From NCBI GenBank assembly GCA_963281255.1, contig OY725503.1:682001-746000 (forward strand): 64,000 nt of DNA, given 5' to 3'. The translations under genes were made by a program, and so were the position numbers. Position 1 is the stretch's first letter; every line of letters starts with the position of its first letter. The notes below the pieces were generated by a model, which was not told where the DNA came from, ran no database searches, and saw nothing but the letters and a program-made list of their open reading frames with translations. Positions 1-11,135 of this stretch are shown here, piece after piece. The DNA comes from Aphrocallistes beatrix. Lineage: Eukaryota; Porifera; Hexactinellida; Sceptrulophora; Aphrocallistidae.

Positions 1-55
1 ATCTCTCCGTCTGTTCCACTACCATTCAGGACGTCTGTCTTCAACACACAGCTTG

Positions 56-1264
56 ATGGAGACCACCAATCAGCTATACTTCAGCTACCACAGCAGCGTC
101 GAGGTCCGCGTGAGCGGAGAGAACGGGATAGCAGACGGACTGATTCGAGTCACGACCCCCCTGGAAACCTGGAGTCAGAAACTGAGTGTGATGATCGGAA
201 ATCTTGAGAGACATACTCCCGATCAGAACTGGGTGAAGTTCCAGGTTCAGTTGAGTGAATGGCTGAGAGAGTTGGGAGAAGTGGAGAAGAAGATTGGCAG
301 GGCTGACCCCAATTCTGACGAGATTGAAATGTCAGACGTCGTGAAGGCAGTCGACAAGTGGTTTGGCAGTATGATGACCTCAGTTGACAAGGAGAACACG
401 GCGTGTGGAGATCAAGTTGCTTCTCTACACGGCAACCTGATTCACTTCATAATCCAACTCCTCCTCAAGCTAACCGAGACCATCACTTCTGACTTAGTGC
501 CTACTGCACCTAAAATGACTGGGTCTGAGATCAAAATCGCGTTTTCTGACATTCTACAAGAGTTGACATCGATGACAGGAAGGATTGTGTCAAATTGCTC
601 GGATTTGACAGATGAGATTGGTTTGAAGAAGAGAGAAGCAGGCTTGGAGGATTTCGATGAGGAGAAACTAAAGTTGAAGACTTTTCAGAACGGTGCGAAT
701 GAATGGATTGTTACAGCACAGAAATTGATTGGAGAACTAATTGCAGTTGAAAACGACGAAATGGAGCGACCCAAACTGGAGAGAACGAGTAGAAGCCTAG
801 AACGAAAGTCCGAATCTGAAAAGGATTCCGAGAGTATTTCCAGTGAACACAGTTCGGTTGAAGTCAAAGCTATTTGCTCAGACAAGAATGCTAGAAGTGT
901 GGATATCGAACAGTTGACTGAAGACACGGAAAAACCTGAAATTGTGTCATATTTAAGTGAAACAGAACTGCCACCAAGTCATGCACTGGAAAGAGTAGAG
1001 ACCGAAGAAGTGGTAAGGGAACTAAGCGAATCCAAGAAGCGTATCAGCGAGTTAGAGAAAAGAATCGTAGAATTTGAAGTTGAGTTGAAGTCGAAACAGT
1101 CAAGTGAAAAAGCTGCTCTGGAAAAGGTGGAAGAGCTGGAGCTAATGTTAGAACGGAGTAAGCAGAAAAGCCCCGCGAAGCAAGGTAGACAGACACCAAA
1201 GCGAGGAGCTAGCTCAACTTCTCAAAGTCGGACCTCGGTAACCCCATCACACACCAGCAAATAA
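56..1264 (+). CDS. Unrecognised coiled-coil protein, intronless, open at left edge
   Basis: I do not recognise this protein. From the ATG at 56 it has 402 residues and no visible intron. The frame stays open upstream to the window edge, so the real start may lie outside and this may be a 3' exon. Residues about 60-240 are predicted mostly helical, with an amphipathic stretch near residue 130. Residues 240-320 are acidic and Ser/Glu-rich. Residues about 325-375 form a heptad-like coiled coil rich in Glu, Lys and Leu. The tail is basic with Ser/Thr-Pro sites (KSPAKQGRQTPKRG), as in a phosphorylated or filament-binding tail. No enzymatic motif, signal peptide or membrane segment is visible. A cytoskeletal or scaffold role is only a guess. 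Confidence 0.6.
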   Translation: METTNQLYFSYHSSVEVRVSGENGIADGLIRVTTPLETWSQKLSVMIGNLERHTPDQNWVKFQVQLSEWLRELGEVEKKIGRADPNSDEIEMSDVVKAVDKWFGSMMTSVDKENTACGDQVASLHGNLIHFIIQLLLKLTETITSDLVPTAPKMTGSEIKIAFSDILQELTSMTGRIVSNCSDLTDEIGLKKREAGLEDFDEEKLKLKTFQNGANEWIVTAQKLIGELIAVENDEMERPKLERTSRSLERKSESEKDSESISSEHSSVEVKAICSDKNARSVDIEQLTEDTEKPEIVSYLSETELPPSHALERVETEEVVRELSESKKRISELEKRIVEFEVELKSKQSSEKAALEKVEELELMLERSKQKSPAKQGRQTPKRGASSTSQSRTSVTPSHTSK

Positions 1265-1850
1265 CTTAGCTTACCTATGTCCCTTATATACTCTGCACCT
1301 ATACTACCAATTTAATTAAACTCATTTGATTGAATGATATAGGTAAAAATGGGTTTGCAAAATGGAAAGTTACTTGTTATGCTCCTGATCAGAGCGTGAT
1401 CGGAGCATGCTCGGCATTTCATTGACGCTTTTTAAAGCGTTTGAAATGATGCAGTATATACGTACTATATACTTTACTGATATTTTGAGGTTTCGAGATA
1501 TATCTTTGTTTACGGCGCCGAGAGCATATTGAATCGTGGGTATTATATAAGTCTCAAGGTTTTTAAATATGTAGTATAGTCTTCAAATTAAGATTTTTTA
1601 CTCGATTCAATCGCATTGTTTGTGAGTCTATTTCGTGTCTATCAACAAATCTAATACAGTCAACTCCGCTTAATCGGGACAACCGCTTAAATGAGAGGAC
1701 GGAATGGTTCCCTTACATAGAAGCTAATACTAAATTTCATTGGTTAATTGGGAGCTCCGCTTAATTTGGGACAATATCCCGGACCAAAGTGTCCCGATTA
1801 AGCGGAGTCACCTGTACTTTTGTAGTGTCTTTCCAGATATATTAGCATCC
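1265..1850. other. Intergenic/5' region upstream of MTHFR
   Basis: AT-rich and without a convincing coding exon. The last 200 bp are mostly a pogo-like MITE (1655-1816), which ends only about 35 bp before the proposed MTHFR start codon, so it is probably part of the leader or promoter. Confidence 0.5.
1655..1816. mobile_element. Pogo-like MITE, family A copy 1
   Basis: Flanked by TA. Terminal inverted repeats ACAGTCAACTCCGCTTAATC and (reverse) ACAGGTGACTCCGCTTAATC. Internal TAGAAGCTAATAC segment is shared with other family A copies. CAGT...ACTG ends and the TA duplication are typical of Tc1/mariner-pogo elements. No coding capacity. Confidence 0.8.
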
Positions 1851-4800
1851 ATGAGCTCCAACCTCGCTCATACCAGTCTACACACAGACTGTAGTTCTGA
1901 AGCCAGTTCCAGTCTACAGACCAGTTCCAATGGTGCCAAGTTCCCATACACAGACACGAGTAGCAGTAGCCAGCATCTGTCCCCTTCCCCTTCTCCGCCT
2001 CTCCCCCACAAGAGCAGTTCGGTAGAGAACGACATTCTATTCCGGTTCATTGGACAGAACACGCGGGAGAACTCGGTTCTACCGCCTAAATTGATTGACC
2101 TCATCCTGCAGAAGATAGAGCAGCAAGAGATATTCTTCTCATTCGAATATTTCCCGCCCAGGACCCCACAGGGAGCTGCTAATCTTGTTGCTAGGCTAGA
2201 ACGTAAGGAATTTGGGTGTTACTAAGAATAGCCGAGCAGCGAAACTCTCGTTTACTGCCAAACTAAAAGTTCCAATTAACAGGCATGGCACAGGGCAAGC
2301 CTCTTTTCATTGACATAACTTGGCATCCGGCCGGAGATCCGATTGGAGATCGTGAGACCAGTTCCGTAACGATAGCGAGCGCCGCTCTCAACTACTGCGG
2401 TCTTGACACGATGCTGCACATGACCTGCGTGGGAGCTACACACGAGAGCGTAGTGGCAGCACTGGAGAAGGCGAAGCGGGTTGGAATAAGGAACATCTTA
2501 GCACTGAGAGGAGGTAAGATGGCATTCCTTTGTACCATTTGAAGTGACCAACTGCTGTTCAGTGGTATAAATCCGTTAGAAAAGTGGGGTATTGGAAATT
2601 TTGTATAGCATTGAAAACTTAACTTCAAAGTCCTCGGAGAACCATTAATACAGGTTCCTGTCACAAAAAGTTGGGGTGTCATATGGACCATCCCCCACTC
2701 CAAAAACTGAGTTTGTTTATCTTGAATTAATAGCTTAACTGCAGAATATACGGTTTATTTTGTGCACAATTTGTCCCTTGATGGTTCATAATACGCCACT
2801 TTAAGCGATTGTGTATGTAGATTCAGAATTGTTCTTATTATAGATATTCCAGATAGCATGGAAGATGCTTCTGGATTCAAATGTGACTGCTTCAAATATG
2901 CTGTGGATTTAGTTCGATTTATTCGAGAAGAATTTGGTGATTATTTCACAATTTGCGTAGCAGGTACTTGTTATATTCAGTTATTTTACGTAATCTAATT
3001 ATATAAATAACATTATATGTATGCAAGCTGTCTCTCCTTTGCTATAAAAATATTTTTTCTCTAAAAAGATGTTTATAAACTAGCCTCTGTTTTTCCGTCT
3101 TCTCTTGGTGACATTCACAGCTGTGTATTAAGTATGTATTGTACATTACCTCGACTATTTGTGTAACACCGATGTATGTCTTACCAATCCTCCATATTGA
3201 ATACAGTGGAGTCTCCCAAAACAGACAACCCGAATTCAACGGACAATCCTCATGTAACGGAATGAATTCACCATATACATTTGTAATAGTTAAGCACTCT
3301 CCGAGAAGTGACATATCTCTACAACGGACAAAAACCATGTCCCCAATGTGTCACTTATTCGGAGACTCCACTGTACTTCTATTTTACTGTGAAGACCTAG
3401 TTAATGTATCTTCAATTTAGAATTGACTACTTGAGTGATTCGATAAGATTATAGGTATAAATAGCTATATTCAATAGTAAGTAAGCAAGTATATTGGTTT
3501 CTTTGCAATATGAAGTGGTGTCAGATATTAACTGTTCTATTTCTTTGGTTGTTCTTTGGTTCGAGCAGTTGTGTCGCTACTGATTCACCATGTGTCCCTC
3601 TGAAGATATCCGCGTTCAACGTTCGAATCTTTGGGCGTACGAAAGCATCGAAGTCTGAAGTAATGGGAATTCTGACTAACATAACTCTGCGCTATGACAT
3701 AATGCTGGTGCAGGAGATACGAGACAGTAGCATGACGGCCATTCAGGACCTGCTGGATCTGGTCAATGCCAGGGCTCCTGAAGGGGAAGTGTATGCCATG
3801 GAGCTGAGTGGACGCTTGGGGAGATCTAACTCGAAGGAGCAGTACAGCTTTCTGTACCGAGTGTCTCGAGTGGCAGTGCTAGCTTCGCACCAGTTCAATG
3901 ACTCCGTGGATGACTTGTTCGAGAGAGAGCCTTACTCGGTTCTCTTCCAGCATAAGTGTTCTGCTGGCATATCTGAGTGTGATAAGTTCTGGCTGCAAGC
4001 TATCCACACCAAGCCAGATGACGCCGTTTCCGAAATCAATGCTCTCTACGAGTACAGTCTCCCTGATGCCCGAGCGGTTTTTGACACCTCTCAGGGTATG
4101 GTGCTAGGAGATCTGAATGGGGACTGTTCCTATGTGAGTAATACAGCCGCAGCGAATTTTAACTTTGCACAAGATCCTGAATTCACTTTCCTCTTGAGTA
4201 AAGGTGTCACAGATACGACTGTGGGGTCTACCCACTGTACTTATGACAACTTCATCATCCACTCCAGTCTCAGTCAGTTTCTCATCGAAGGTTCTGTGAG
4301 TACTTTCAACTTTATGTCCTTTTATAGTCTCAGTCAAGATTTCGCAGAGGATGTGAGTGACCATTACCCGATTGAACTGCAGTTAGTCTTGGACTGCTTA
4401 CAGTTTCCCGTCACTCAGCCAACAGACCAGCCAACCGTTCTTATATGATTATGTTGTGCTTTTGAACTACGTAGATTTGTTTGCCCTACTATCCCCCCAA
4501 ATGATTTTATCAAGTATTAGTAGTAATTACTTAAAATTGTAAAATGATGCATTTTGCTATACAGGACATGAGAATGCCAAGCTTTATATGCTAAGACATG
4601 GAAAGAACTTTGGCAAAGCGTGCAACTGAAGAATGTAAATATGCACGTAAGCGATTAAAAGCTGCCATTGGCACGCGTCTGGTATCTAGTTTCCGCTTTC
4701 ATATAAGTATATATAATATATTTTCAACTTTTAAGCTGTATTCAAGATATGACATCTGAACAACCAATTTGCGGTAATACTTAGATTGTAGAATCGTAAA

Positions 4801-7800
4801 TTCTACCGACACTTTTGCCGTTATGAATATAGCAGAAGCACTTTAGCGCCATAGATAAATACTATCTCGAAGTCGGTTTTTTCCCCAATTGACTACATAG
4901 CCACTCATAAAACAATGTTTACTGAGGCCTAGCGATAAAAAACGATAGAAAAAAACCCCCGAGATTATTTCGACTTACGTACATTGAATAATCCTTTCCC
5001 CTAGGATACCCTCATGGACATCCAGATAGCAGCAGTTATCAGGCAGATATTCAGTATCTGAAACTTAAAGTAGAAGCGGGAGCTGATTTCATAATTACTC
5101 AGCTATTCTTTGAAACTCCTGTTTTCTTTAAGTTTGAAATGGATTGTAGAAAGATTGGCATCACAGTCCCCATTATCCCCGGAATCCTTCCTATTCAGGT
5201 ACTAATGGCAGTTAATTGGATTATTTGATTTGGTAGAGGACCAAACCAGAAATTTCTGGAGAAATTCCTAGATAAATTTCTAGAATGAGGGACAACTCTG
5301 CGGATACGCAGTGTCCGTAAGCCGCGAAGCGCGCTTGTAAAACCTTAAAAACTTTGCCTTAAAAATTTGTTGCCATATTTTTCGAATATGGTGACTGAGT
5401 GTCTTCTCTCCCTTCTCACCTTTTAAAATAACATCCATAACTAATACATTTTCAATAAACAGTGGAGTTAATACACAATCGCTACACTGCCCTCTCTAGT
5501 TAAAACAGCGCTGTGATGAGGCCTATTATGAGTAGGAGTAGACTCACTATGGCCTGTCCCGCTCCATTGTACATGAAAACATTATGCTTTTCCATACCAC
5601 CCACGACGCTGATGTTCATCGTCTCAATTGCCAATCCAGGATACTCGAACTGTAAGGTGTAGTTACCGTCATTCAGTAGTATCCAGAACTCCCCTTCTTC
5701 TGTTGTATAAAACATAAACGCCTCTCTACCTACCACACTAACTGTCACGTATTGAAGTTTCACACCTTCCTTATTCGTGACTATTCCTTTCACACCACTA
5801 TGAACCTCTTTAATGTATTCGATCAAGGATTGTTGGTTATGATTCCAGAATTCTTCTAGCAATCTCTCCTCTGGATATTTGTCACAGCTTAGCTCAATCG
5901 TCACTTCAAAGCACTTTGTGTTCCAGTATGAGAAATCTTGTAGTGATCCCATTATCTCGTACCATTCCGCACCGTTAACAATTCCATTATCGAAGTAAGC
6001 ATTGCAAGCATAGCCTTTCCACATGGTGAAATGGTTATTGGCGTATGTGCGAGATATCCGTTGGAATACGTCATCATAGAGCGAGAGGTGTTCCCCATCA
6101 GGGATGGTGTTATCCAGTGGATAGCTAACCAAGAGCTCGCCCCCATGAAAGTTCGCAGCTAGTACAAACCGCATCTTCATTATCCACTCGATCACAGCCC
6201 ACGTCTCGGGCTGAATATCAGGATGAATTCTGCCAAAGTAATCTGGGAAATTTCGATTTAAATCTTTTTCGTTGGCATTCCACCTCCCAACTGTGCCTAT
6301 GCTAGCCCCTCCACTGTCTGCCCCCCAGGGTTCCGCGATTTCGAAACCGTCCGGATTCATGCTTGGCATTATGAAGATTCTCGTTGAGTCCACTAACTCT
6401 TTGATATTACTGCTTTCGTTTCCATACTGCTCGCAGAGGTATTTGGCGAGGTAGAGAAGTATTTCTCTTCCTACCATTTCGTTTCCGTGCATGTTTCCGA
6501 TGTACCGAAACTCAGGTTCCAACTCTTCGTGTATTCCGGGATTGTCGGAGATTTCTATGACCCATAAATCTCTTCCCTCTACACTCTTGCCTATGCTGTG
6601 TAATTTCGCGATATTGGAGCAATTCCTTTGTATCTCCTCAAGATATGTTTGAAGTTCATTATAATGGTGGTATACGAAATCAGTCTCATTCAAACCAACC
6701 ACAAAACTGACTCCAATGGCCAGCAATAGTATCGATAAACTTCTCATTTTACCAACAGCACATGTAGTAGACACCATTTTATAACCTTGAAACTTATATG
6801 TAGGTGGTTAGCCTAATAGAGTTTTGTATCAAATATCTATAACTTGATATGTTCAATTGTTCTTAAATTAGGGATTTGCCTCGCTAAAGAGTCTTGTGAA
6901 GTTATCCAAGCTTGAAATTCCTACTTTCATCCAAGATGCTATTGCCCCGATCAAAGATAACGATGCAGCTATTCGAGAGTTCGGAGTTAATTTGGCTGTA
7001 GAGATGTGCACTGAGCTGCTAAAATCAGGAAAGGTAATTATGAAACTGAATGCACTTCTACATATATACACATATGAACGTATAATGTGGTTTCATTAGA
7101 TCATCTAATTCAGTACATTCATATAATGGACCCCAGTGACTAGCTCAATATATTCTATCCATGCATTATTGCAGTACTTTTTTGTAGTTTTGAAGAATTT
7201 GACCTTAAATCGCCTTAGTAATAGAAGTTATAATTAATCATGGAATGAAGTTCTAATAATTTAGCTCATTTCTAACTGCTAGGTTCCCGGACTACACTTC
7301 TATACTCTGAACAGAGAGATCGCTACCAAGGACATCTTAGAGAGGATCGGACTCTGGTGTTCGGACCCCTCCATGCGTAGACTGATGCCTTGGAGACACT
7401 CCGCTAACCAGAGGCGGATGACTGAGGACGTTAGGCCGATATTCTGGTCGACGAGACCTAAGGTACATAAGCTGCATTCGTATTTAAGACCCGCACTAAG
7501 TCGAGCTTACATTATATCAAGTTACTTTATTGTGAACTTTCCTCTCTTTTCCATCGCCCTTGATTATATTTTAATTGGCCGATTGGGAATTACCAAATTG
7601 TTATACAAAGGTCAATAAGTATGTGATATCTTAGCTTACTTGTTTGACTAACATATCGAATAGGCCGATAGGACATTCTCATTTGATATATCTGATCGGG
7701 GATTATTTGTATTTATTTAGAGCTACATACACCGTACTAACCTATGGGAGGAGTTTCCGAATGGAAGATGGGGGAAATCAAGCAATCCTGAGTTTGGAGA

Positions 7801-10225
7801 GTTGAGGGAGTACCATCTCTTCTACCTGAAACCGAAGTTCAGCCGTGAGGAGTTGAAGCGCATGTGGGGAGAAGAGTTAACCAGCATCCGAGACGTAAAT
7901 AGCGTATTCAGCAATTTCATAACTGGACAGAGGAATCGACTCGGAATTAAAGTTAGTATGACAGGCATATTATAAGCATTTTATGGGAATACTTCAGTGA
8001 TCATCAGTAGCATCGATGATGGGGGATTTAACGATGATCACCATATAAGGAATCCCACCTTGATGCGAGATGTGATTCCGGATTTACGGGTCAAAATATT
8101 CCACTTGAAAAAGATAAATGTATGTCCGTTGTTACCCGTACACTCTCTAGGTGGAGTATATGCCTTGGGCAGAAGATTCCCTGTCCGACGAGACACAATC
8201 GCTGCTCAGTTCACTCGCACAGATCAACCAGAAGGGATTCCTCACCATAAACTCACAGCCTGCAGTCAATGGGTTCTCATCCACACATCCCATACATGGG
8301 TGGGGCATCGCTAATGGATACATCTACCAAAAAGTAAATATCATCTCTCGTTCCTGTCTTATTTAACGGAAATTTGGTTAATTGCCGTTGTGTGTTGAGT
8401 TTAGGCTTACTTGGAATTCTTTGCATCTCCCGAATGTGTACAAGTGTTGATAGAAGTCCTACCAGAGTTTCCTCTAGTCACTTATCACGCTACGAACAAA
8501 CAGGTACTACCATACCAGTTAGCCTATAGGTCTTATTCATTGTTTCTAGAATTTCCACTGTAATATATGCGAAATCCCTTAATTCAACCAATCAGAAGTG
8601 CATTTAGTTCACAGTATTATGTGTTTATTCATACAATTCGATTCAATTTTGATAACTAATCGACGAATTAGTGTAATCGTTTAGTTAGCAATTCGAAAGT
8701 ATTTCTGCTAATGAAATACATTATATATATATTAACCTCCTAGAGGAGAATAATGTTAAATATCGTCCCTTAGTGTATATAAATAGGTTCACTGAAATGT
8801 ATTCACAAATAATAAGATTTAGATGAATGAATATTCTTTGCTGGTTAACTTAATTGTGTTAAGAGGATTCTATCTAAGCTTTCGAATTTGGGAGAATAAT
8901 TGAAAGTATCACAGAGGATACTTTTCAGAAGCTTAAGTAACGAGTGGAAGCCTAATCTCACACTTTAAAAAAAATACCTTTTAGAGTAAATGCAGTGGAA
9001 CCTGCTATAACACCCACTTGTACATACATGACGGTCATTTTTGCCAGTCCCTTGGGTTGGTGTTATAGACTGATTTCACTAGAATGAAAAATTTCATCAA
9101 ACAACTGAAAAATGTAATACAGTGGATGCCGGTTATAAGAACACCGTTGGGAACGGCATATAATGTTCTTATAACCGGCATAAATTATATGGGGTATGTG
9201 TCAACCGTTTTCTAGTAGAATGTTCTTATATTCGGTGTTCTTATATCCGACATCTACTGTAGTTAAACCTAGTATTATCCAAGTTGATATTCTTAGGGAG
9301 ATCCTAGCATTACAAACTCCCAATCAACTACAACAGCTGTGACCTGGGGTGTGTTTCCAGGCATGGAGATAGTACAACCGACAGTCGTAGACCCAGTAGC
9401 ATTCATGATCTGGAAGGTAAGCTGTGTAACCTGCTCCATCTGCCCACCCCTTAAACACCTCGGGGGGGGGACAGGCAATAATACTAGATACTTCTCTTGT
9501 TGGTACAGGACACCCTCGCTGATCCGAACAGCTCTGTAGTACAATGATCAATAATCGTTCGGAATAGTGAATTTGTTCCGATTAGTGGAATATCATTTAT
9601 AAATTCCTTCGTTGCCTAGGAATTTTGCTGCGTCATTTCCGGTTAAAGCTATTTTTAGTGAAGCCATACAAGTTTAGGGTAGTTACTATAAATAGAAAAA
9701 TCCCAGGTGCAAATTAGGGTAAATGGAAAATCAACAGATAATAAATTTGTATTAGAATATTAATGTTATTATTTCGTTATGATTGCCTTTAACGAGGTCT
9801 CTCAATCTTATTGAAAGACGAGTTAAATTCTCAAAACGTAAAGGCGGATAAAATATATTTTTTGGGTGTTCGGATTCGCGAGGTGTTTACTCTCTTTATT
9901 TGCGGTTGATTAGGATGAAGCTTTTGATCTCTGGGATAAGATGTGGGGCTGTTTATATTCGCCTGGATCTCTCTCGCGAGAAATTATTGCACAGATCCAG
10001 AATACGTACTATCTGGTGAACCTCGTGGACAATGATTACGTGAGTGGTAGCTGTCTTTTCAAAATGATTCAGAAAGTGATTGCTAAGATGGACAGTTTGG
10101 AAGAGAGGAATTCAGAGTTCCAGCCTATGCCCACGCAAGACCTACACATCGTATCACCGCCAGATATGGACGTGGTGGAGTATGTAGGAGAACCTCTAGT
10201 GGTTCTAGGCAGCAGAGAGAAATAG
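1851..10225 (+). CDS. MTHFR: Methylenetetrahydrofolate reductase (MTHFR), 11 exons
   Basis: Reduces 5,10-methylene-THF to 5-methyl-THF in the cytosol (FAD, NADPH), feeding methionine synthesis. Exons read by splice sites and frame: 1851-2202, 2283-2513, 2844-2963, 5005-5198, 6872-7033, 7283-7462, 7721-7951, 8151-8333, 8405-8503, 9297-9416, 9914-10225. All phases join, giving 727 residues (human about 656). The catalytic barrel shows the Glu of [11 protein letters not shown] (E99), [26 protein letters not shown] and [13 protein letters not shown]. The SAM-responsive regulatory half shows [36 protein letters not shown] and [11 protein letters not shown]. The N-terminus is longer than in human and very Ser/Pro-rich ([15 protein letters not shown]), as expected of a phosphoregulatory tail. 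Two other genes lie inside introns 3 and 4. The start is the first ATG of an open exon; an upstream exon cannot be excluded. Confidence 0.96.
3202..3375. mobile_element. Pogo-like MITE (family E)
   Basis: TA-flanked element with inverted ends ACAGTGGAGTCTCC... and ...GGAGACTCCACTGT. It lies in MTHFR intron 3, about 135 bp upstream of the nested DNase I-like gene. The only copy of this family seen here. Confidence 0.75.
3510..4448 (+). CDS. Secreted DNase I-like endonuclease, nested in MTHFR intron 3
   Basis: 312 residues, one exon. An N-terminal signal peptide (hydrophobic core at residues 7-17) precedes an endonuclease/exonuclease/phosphatase fold. DNase I family landmarks are present in order: SAFNVRIFG near 34-42, LVQEIRD with catalytic/metal Glu69, IHTKP with His166, [10 protein letters not shown] with Asp201 and Asn203, STHCTYDNF, and VSDHYPIE with Asp284-His285. 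The Cys pairs of DNase I appear kept. A Thr/Pro-rich tail follows. All key residues are present, so an active divalent-metal DNA endonuclease for extracellular or lysosomal DNA degradation is expected. It lies entirely in intron 3 of MTHFR (2964-5004), same strand. Lack of introns is compatible with a retrocopy origin, which is inference. Confidence 0.9.
   Translation: MKWCQILTVLFLWLFFGSSSCVATDSPCVPLKISAFNVRIFGRTKASKSEVMGILTNITLRYDIMLVQEIRDSSMTAIQDLLDLVNARAPEGEVYAMELSGRLGRSNSKEQYSFLYRVSRVAVLASHQFNDSVDDLFEREPYSVLFQHKCSAGISECDKFWLQAIHTKPDDAVSEINALYEYSLPDARAVFDTSQGMVLGDLNGDCSYVSNTAAANFNFAQDPEFTFLLSKGVTDTTVGSTHCTYDNFIIHSSLSQFLIEGSVSTFNFMSFYSLSQDFAEDVSDHYPIELQLVLDCLQFPVTQPTDQPTVLI
5500..6777 (-). 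CDS. Carboxypeptidase M-like metallocarboxypeptidase (M14, N/E type), nested in MTHFR intron 4
   Basis: 425 residues, one exon, antisense to the host gene. A second Met at residue 11 begins a better signal peptide ([18 protein letters not shown]). Residues about 34-325 are an M14 domain: zinc ligands His97 and Glu100 in [12 protein letters not shown], substrate Asn174-Arg175 in DLNRNF, third zinc ligand His211 in AANFHGG, and catalytic Glu295 in FEVTIEL. Residues about 328-405 match the transthyretin-like domain of the N/E subfamily. The protein ends in a small-residue site (NGAGQ) and a hydrophobic tail with no cytosolic segment, the layout of a GPI anchor as in carboxypeptidase M. It should remove C-terminal Lys/Arg from peptides at the cell surface. 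It sits wholly in MTHFR intron 4 (5199-6871). Confidence 0.9.
   Translation of the reverse strand: MVSTTCAVGKMRSLSILLLAIGVSFVVGLNETDFVYHHYNELQTYLEEIQRNCSNIAKLHSIGKSVEGRDLWVIEISDNPGIHEELEPEFRYIGNMHGNEMVGREILLYLAKYLCEQYGNESSNIKELVDSTRIFIMPSMNPDGFEIAEPWGADSGGASIGTVGRWNANEKDLNRNFPDYFGRIHPDIQPETWAVIEWIMKMRFVLAANFHGGELLVSYPLDNTIPDGEHLSLYDDVFQRISRTYANNHFTMWKGYACNAYFDNGIVNGAEWYEIMGSLQDFSYWNTKCFEVTIELSCDKYPEERLLEEFWNHNQQSLIEYIKEVHSGVKGIVTNKEGVKLQYVTVSVVGREAFMFYTTEEGEFWILLNDGNYTLQFEYPGLAIETMNISVVGGMEKHNVFMYNGAGQAIVSLLLLIIGLITALF
8993..9085. repeat. Pogo-like repeat fragment (family F)
   Basis: Begins CAGTGGAACCTGCTATAACA and ends GTTGGTGTTATAGACTGATT, imperfect inverted halves with degenerate ends. 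Lies in MTHFR intron 9 next to a better preserved related element. Confidence 0.5.
9118..9261. mobile_element. Pogo-like MITE (family F2)
   Basis: TA-flanked, with inverted ends ACAGTGGATGCCGGTTATAA and ...TTATATCCGACATCTACTGT. It ends 35 bp before MTHFR exon 10, so it contributes most of the 3' end of intron 9. Confidence 0.8.
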
Positions 10226-10284
10226 CTGTAAGTTTATTTGAACTTACTTACTTGAGACACATTATAATGATTGATGTATCATCA

Positions 10285-10441
10285 CAAGGCCGTAGTTACC
10301 AGGTGTGAAGTGGTCCGGTTGAGACTAAAAAGTGGCCAGGTTGAAACCAGTCCGATCGTACAAATGGTCCCTTTTGAGGCTAAATTGGTCAAAAGTGGTC
10401 AGGTTGAAACCGGACCAACTGGACCGGTGCCTATGGCCCTG
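10285..10441. mobile_element. MITE family I copy 1 (CAAGGCCGTAG ends, 5-bp duplication)
   Basis: Ends CAAGGCCGTAG... and ...CTATGGCCCTG, flanked by the direct repeat CATCA (10280-10284 and 10442-10446). The inner sequence alternates GTGGTCCGGTT and GTGGCCAGGTTGAAACC motifs. The ends resemble hAT-type termini, with a 5-bp duplication. No coding capacity. Confidence 0.75.
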
Positions 10442-10819
10442 CATCAGCTCCTGTCAACACAATAATGATAAGTAGTTTATCCAAATTATTCCTTTTCTAG
10501 GCAGTACTCCAGTCAATTAGAATAAGGCACATCTCTTGAACATAGATCTCTTACAGACTGCATTGCATGCAATGAAGTTCTAAATGCATTATCGCATTAT
10601 TTTCTTCTTGAGTAGATATAGGAAAGTTCTTCACTTATTCACTTTTAAATTTTGATCACTTTTAAAAGTTTCATGTATTTATATCTTCTGCTTTTGTTTT
10701 TACCCTTTTTGTTTATCCTTGTTCAACACCGCCAGAGTATAATAGAGTAATTTAAATAGACTCATTCGTTCGAATAATTACCTCGTACGAAAGATCTCAT
10801 CTAATGACACTAACTTACC

Positions 10820-11008
10820 CATACTTGCCAACTGTCCCGTTTTTGGCGGGACGTCCCGCTTTTTTCACCCTTCTCTTGAACTAATTTTCTCGAGTGTCCC
10901 GCTTTTACATGAAATTTCCCCATTATGTTTTTTTGACTCTATGTATAATACTTTTCTATTGCGTCCCGCCATGTCCCGCTTTTATCATGACTCAGGTTGG
11001 CATGTATG
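10820..11008. mobile_element. MITE family H copy 1 (CATACTTGCCAAC ends, 6-bp duplication)
   Basis: Inverted ends CATACTTGCCAAC / GTTGGCATGTATG, flanked by CTTACC on both sides (10814-10819 and 11009-11014). The interior carries GTCCCG(C/T)TTTT motifs in both orientations. Superfamily not assigned. Confidence 0.8.
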
Positions 11009-11135
11009 CTTACCCGAAATGAGATTGCAATATTCCTAGTTTAATTCTGGTTTAATCTAAACTGCGATATAAAAGCTTCATACAATGATAATCATGACAT
11101 TTCTCTATACCACAATTAGTTGATTATTCCTCCAA

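Larger units (their letters stand above)
10226..11135. other. Intergenic region between MTHFR and the Rab gene
   Basis: No coding exon recognised. Holds two MITEs (10285-10441 and 10820-11008). About 125 bp of AT-rich sequence remains upstream of the Rab start. Confidence 0.5.

Noticed and set aside
1740-1850. Upstream extension of MTHFR exon 1 to 1740
   Set aside because: The added part translates a MITE; the first ATG after it (1851) is the better start.
3139-3420. Open frame of 93 codons
   Set aside because: It is mostly a TA-flanked MITE in an MTHFR intron, with no recognisable protein.
7997-8314. Open frame of 105 codons overlapping MTHFR exon 8
   Set aside because: Wrong frame; the MTHFR frame from 8151 carries the conserved residues.
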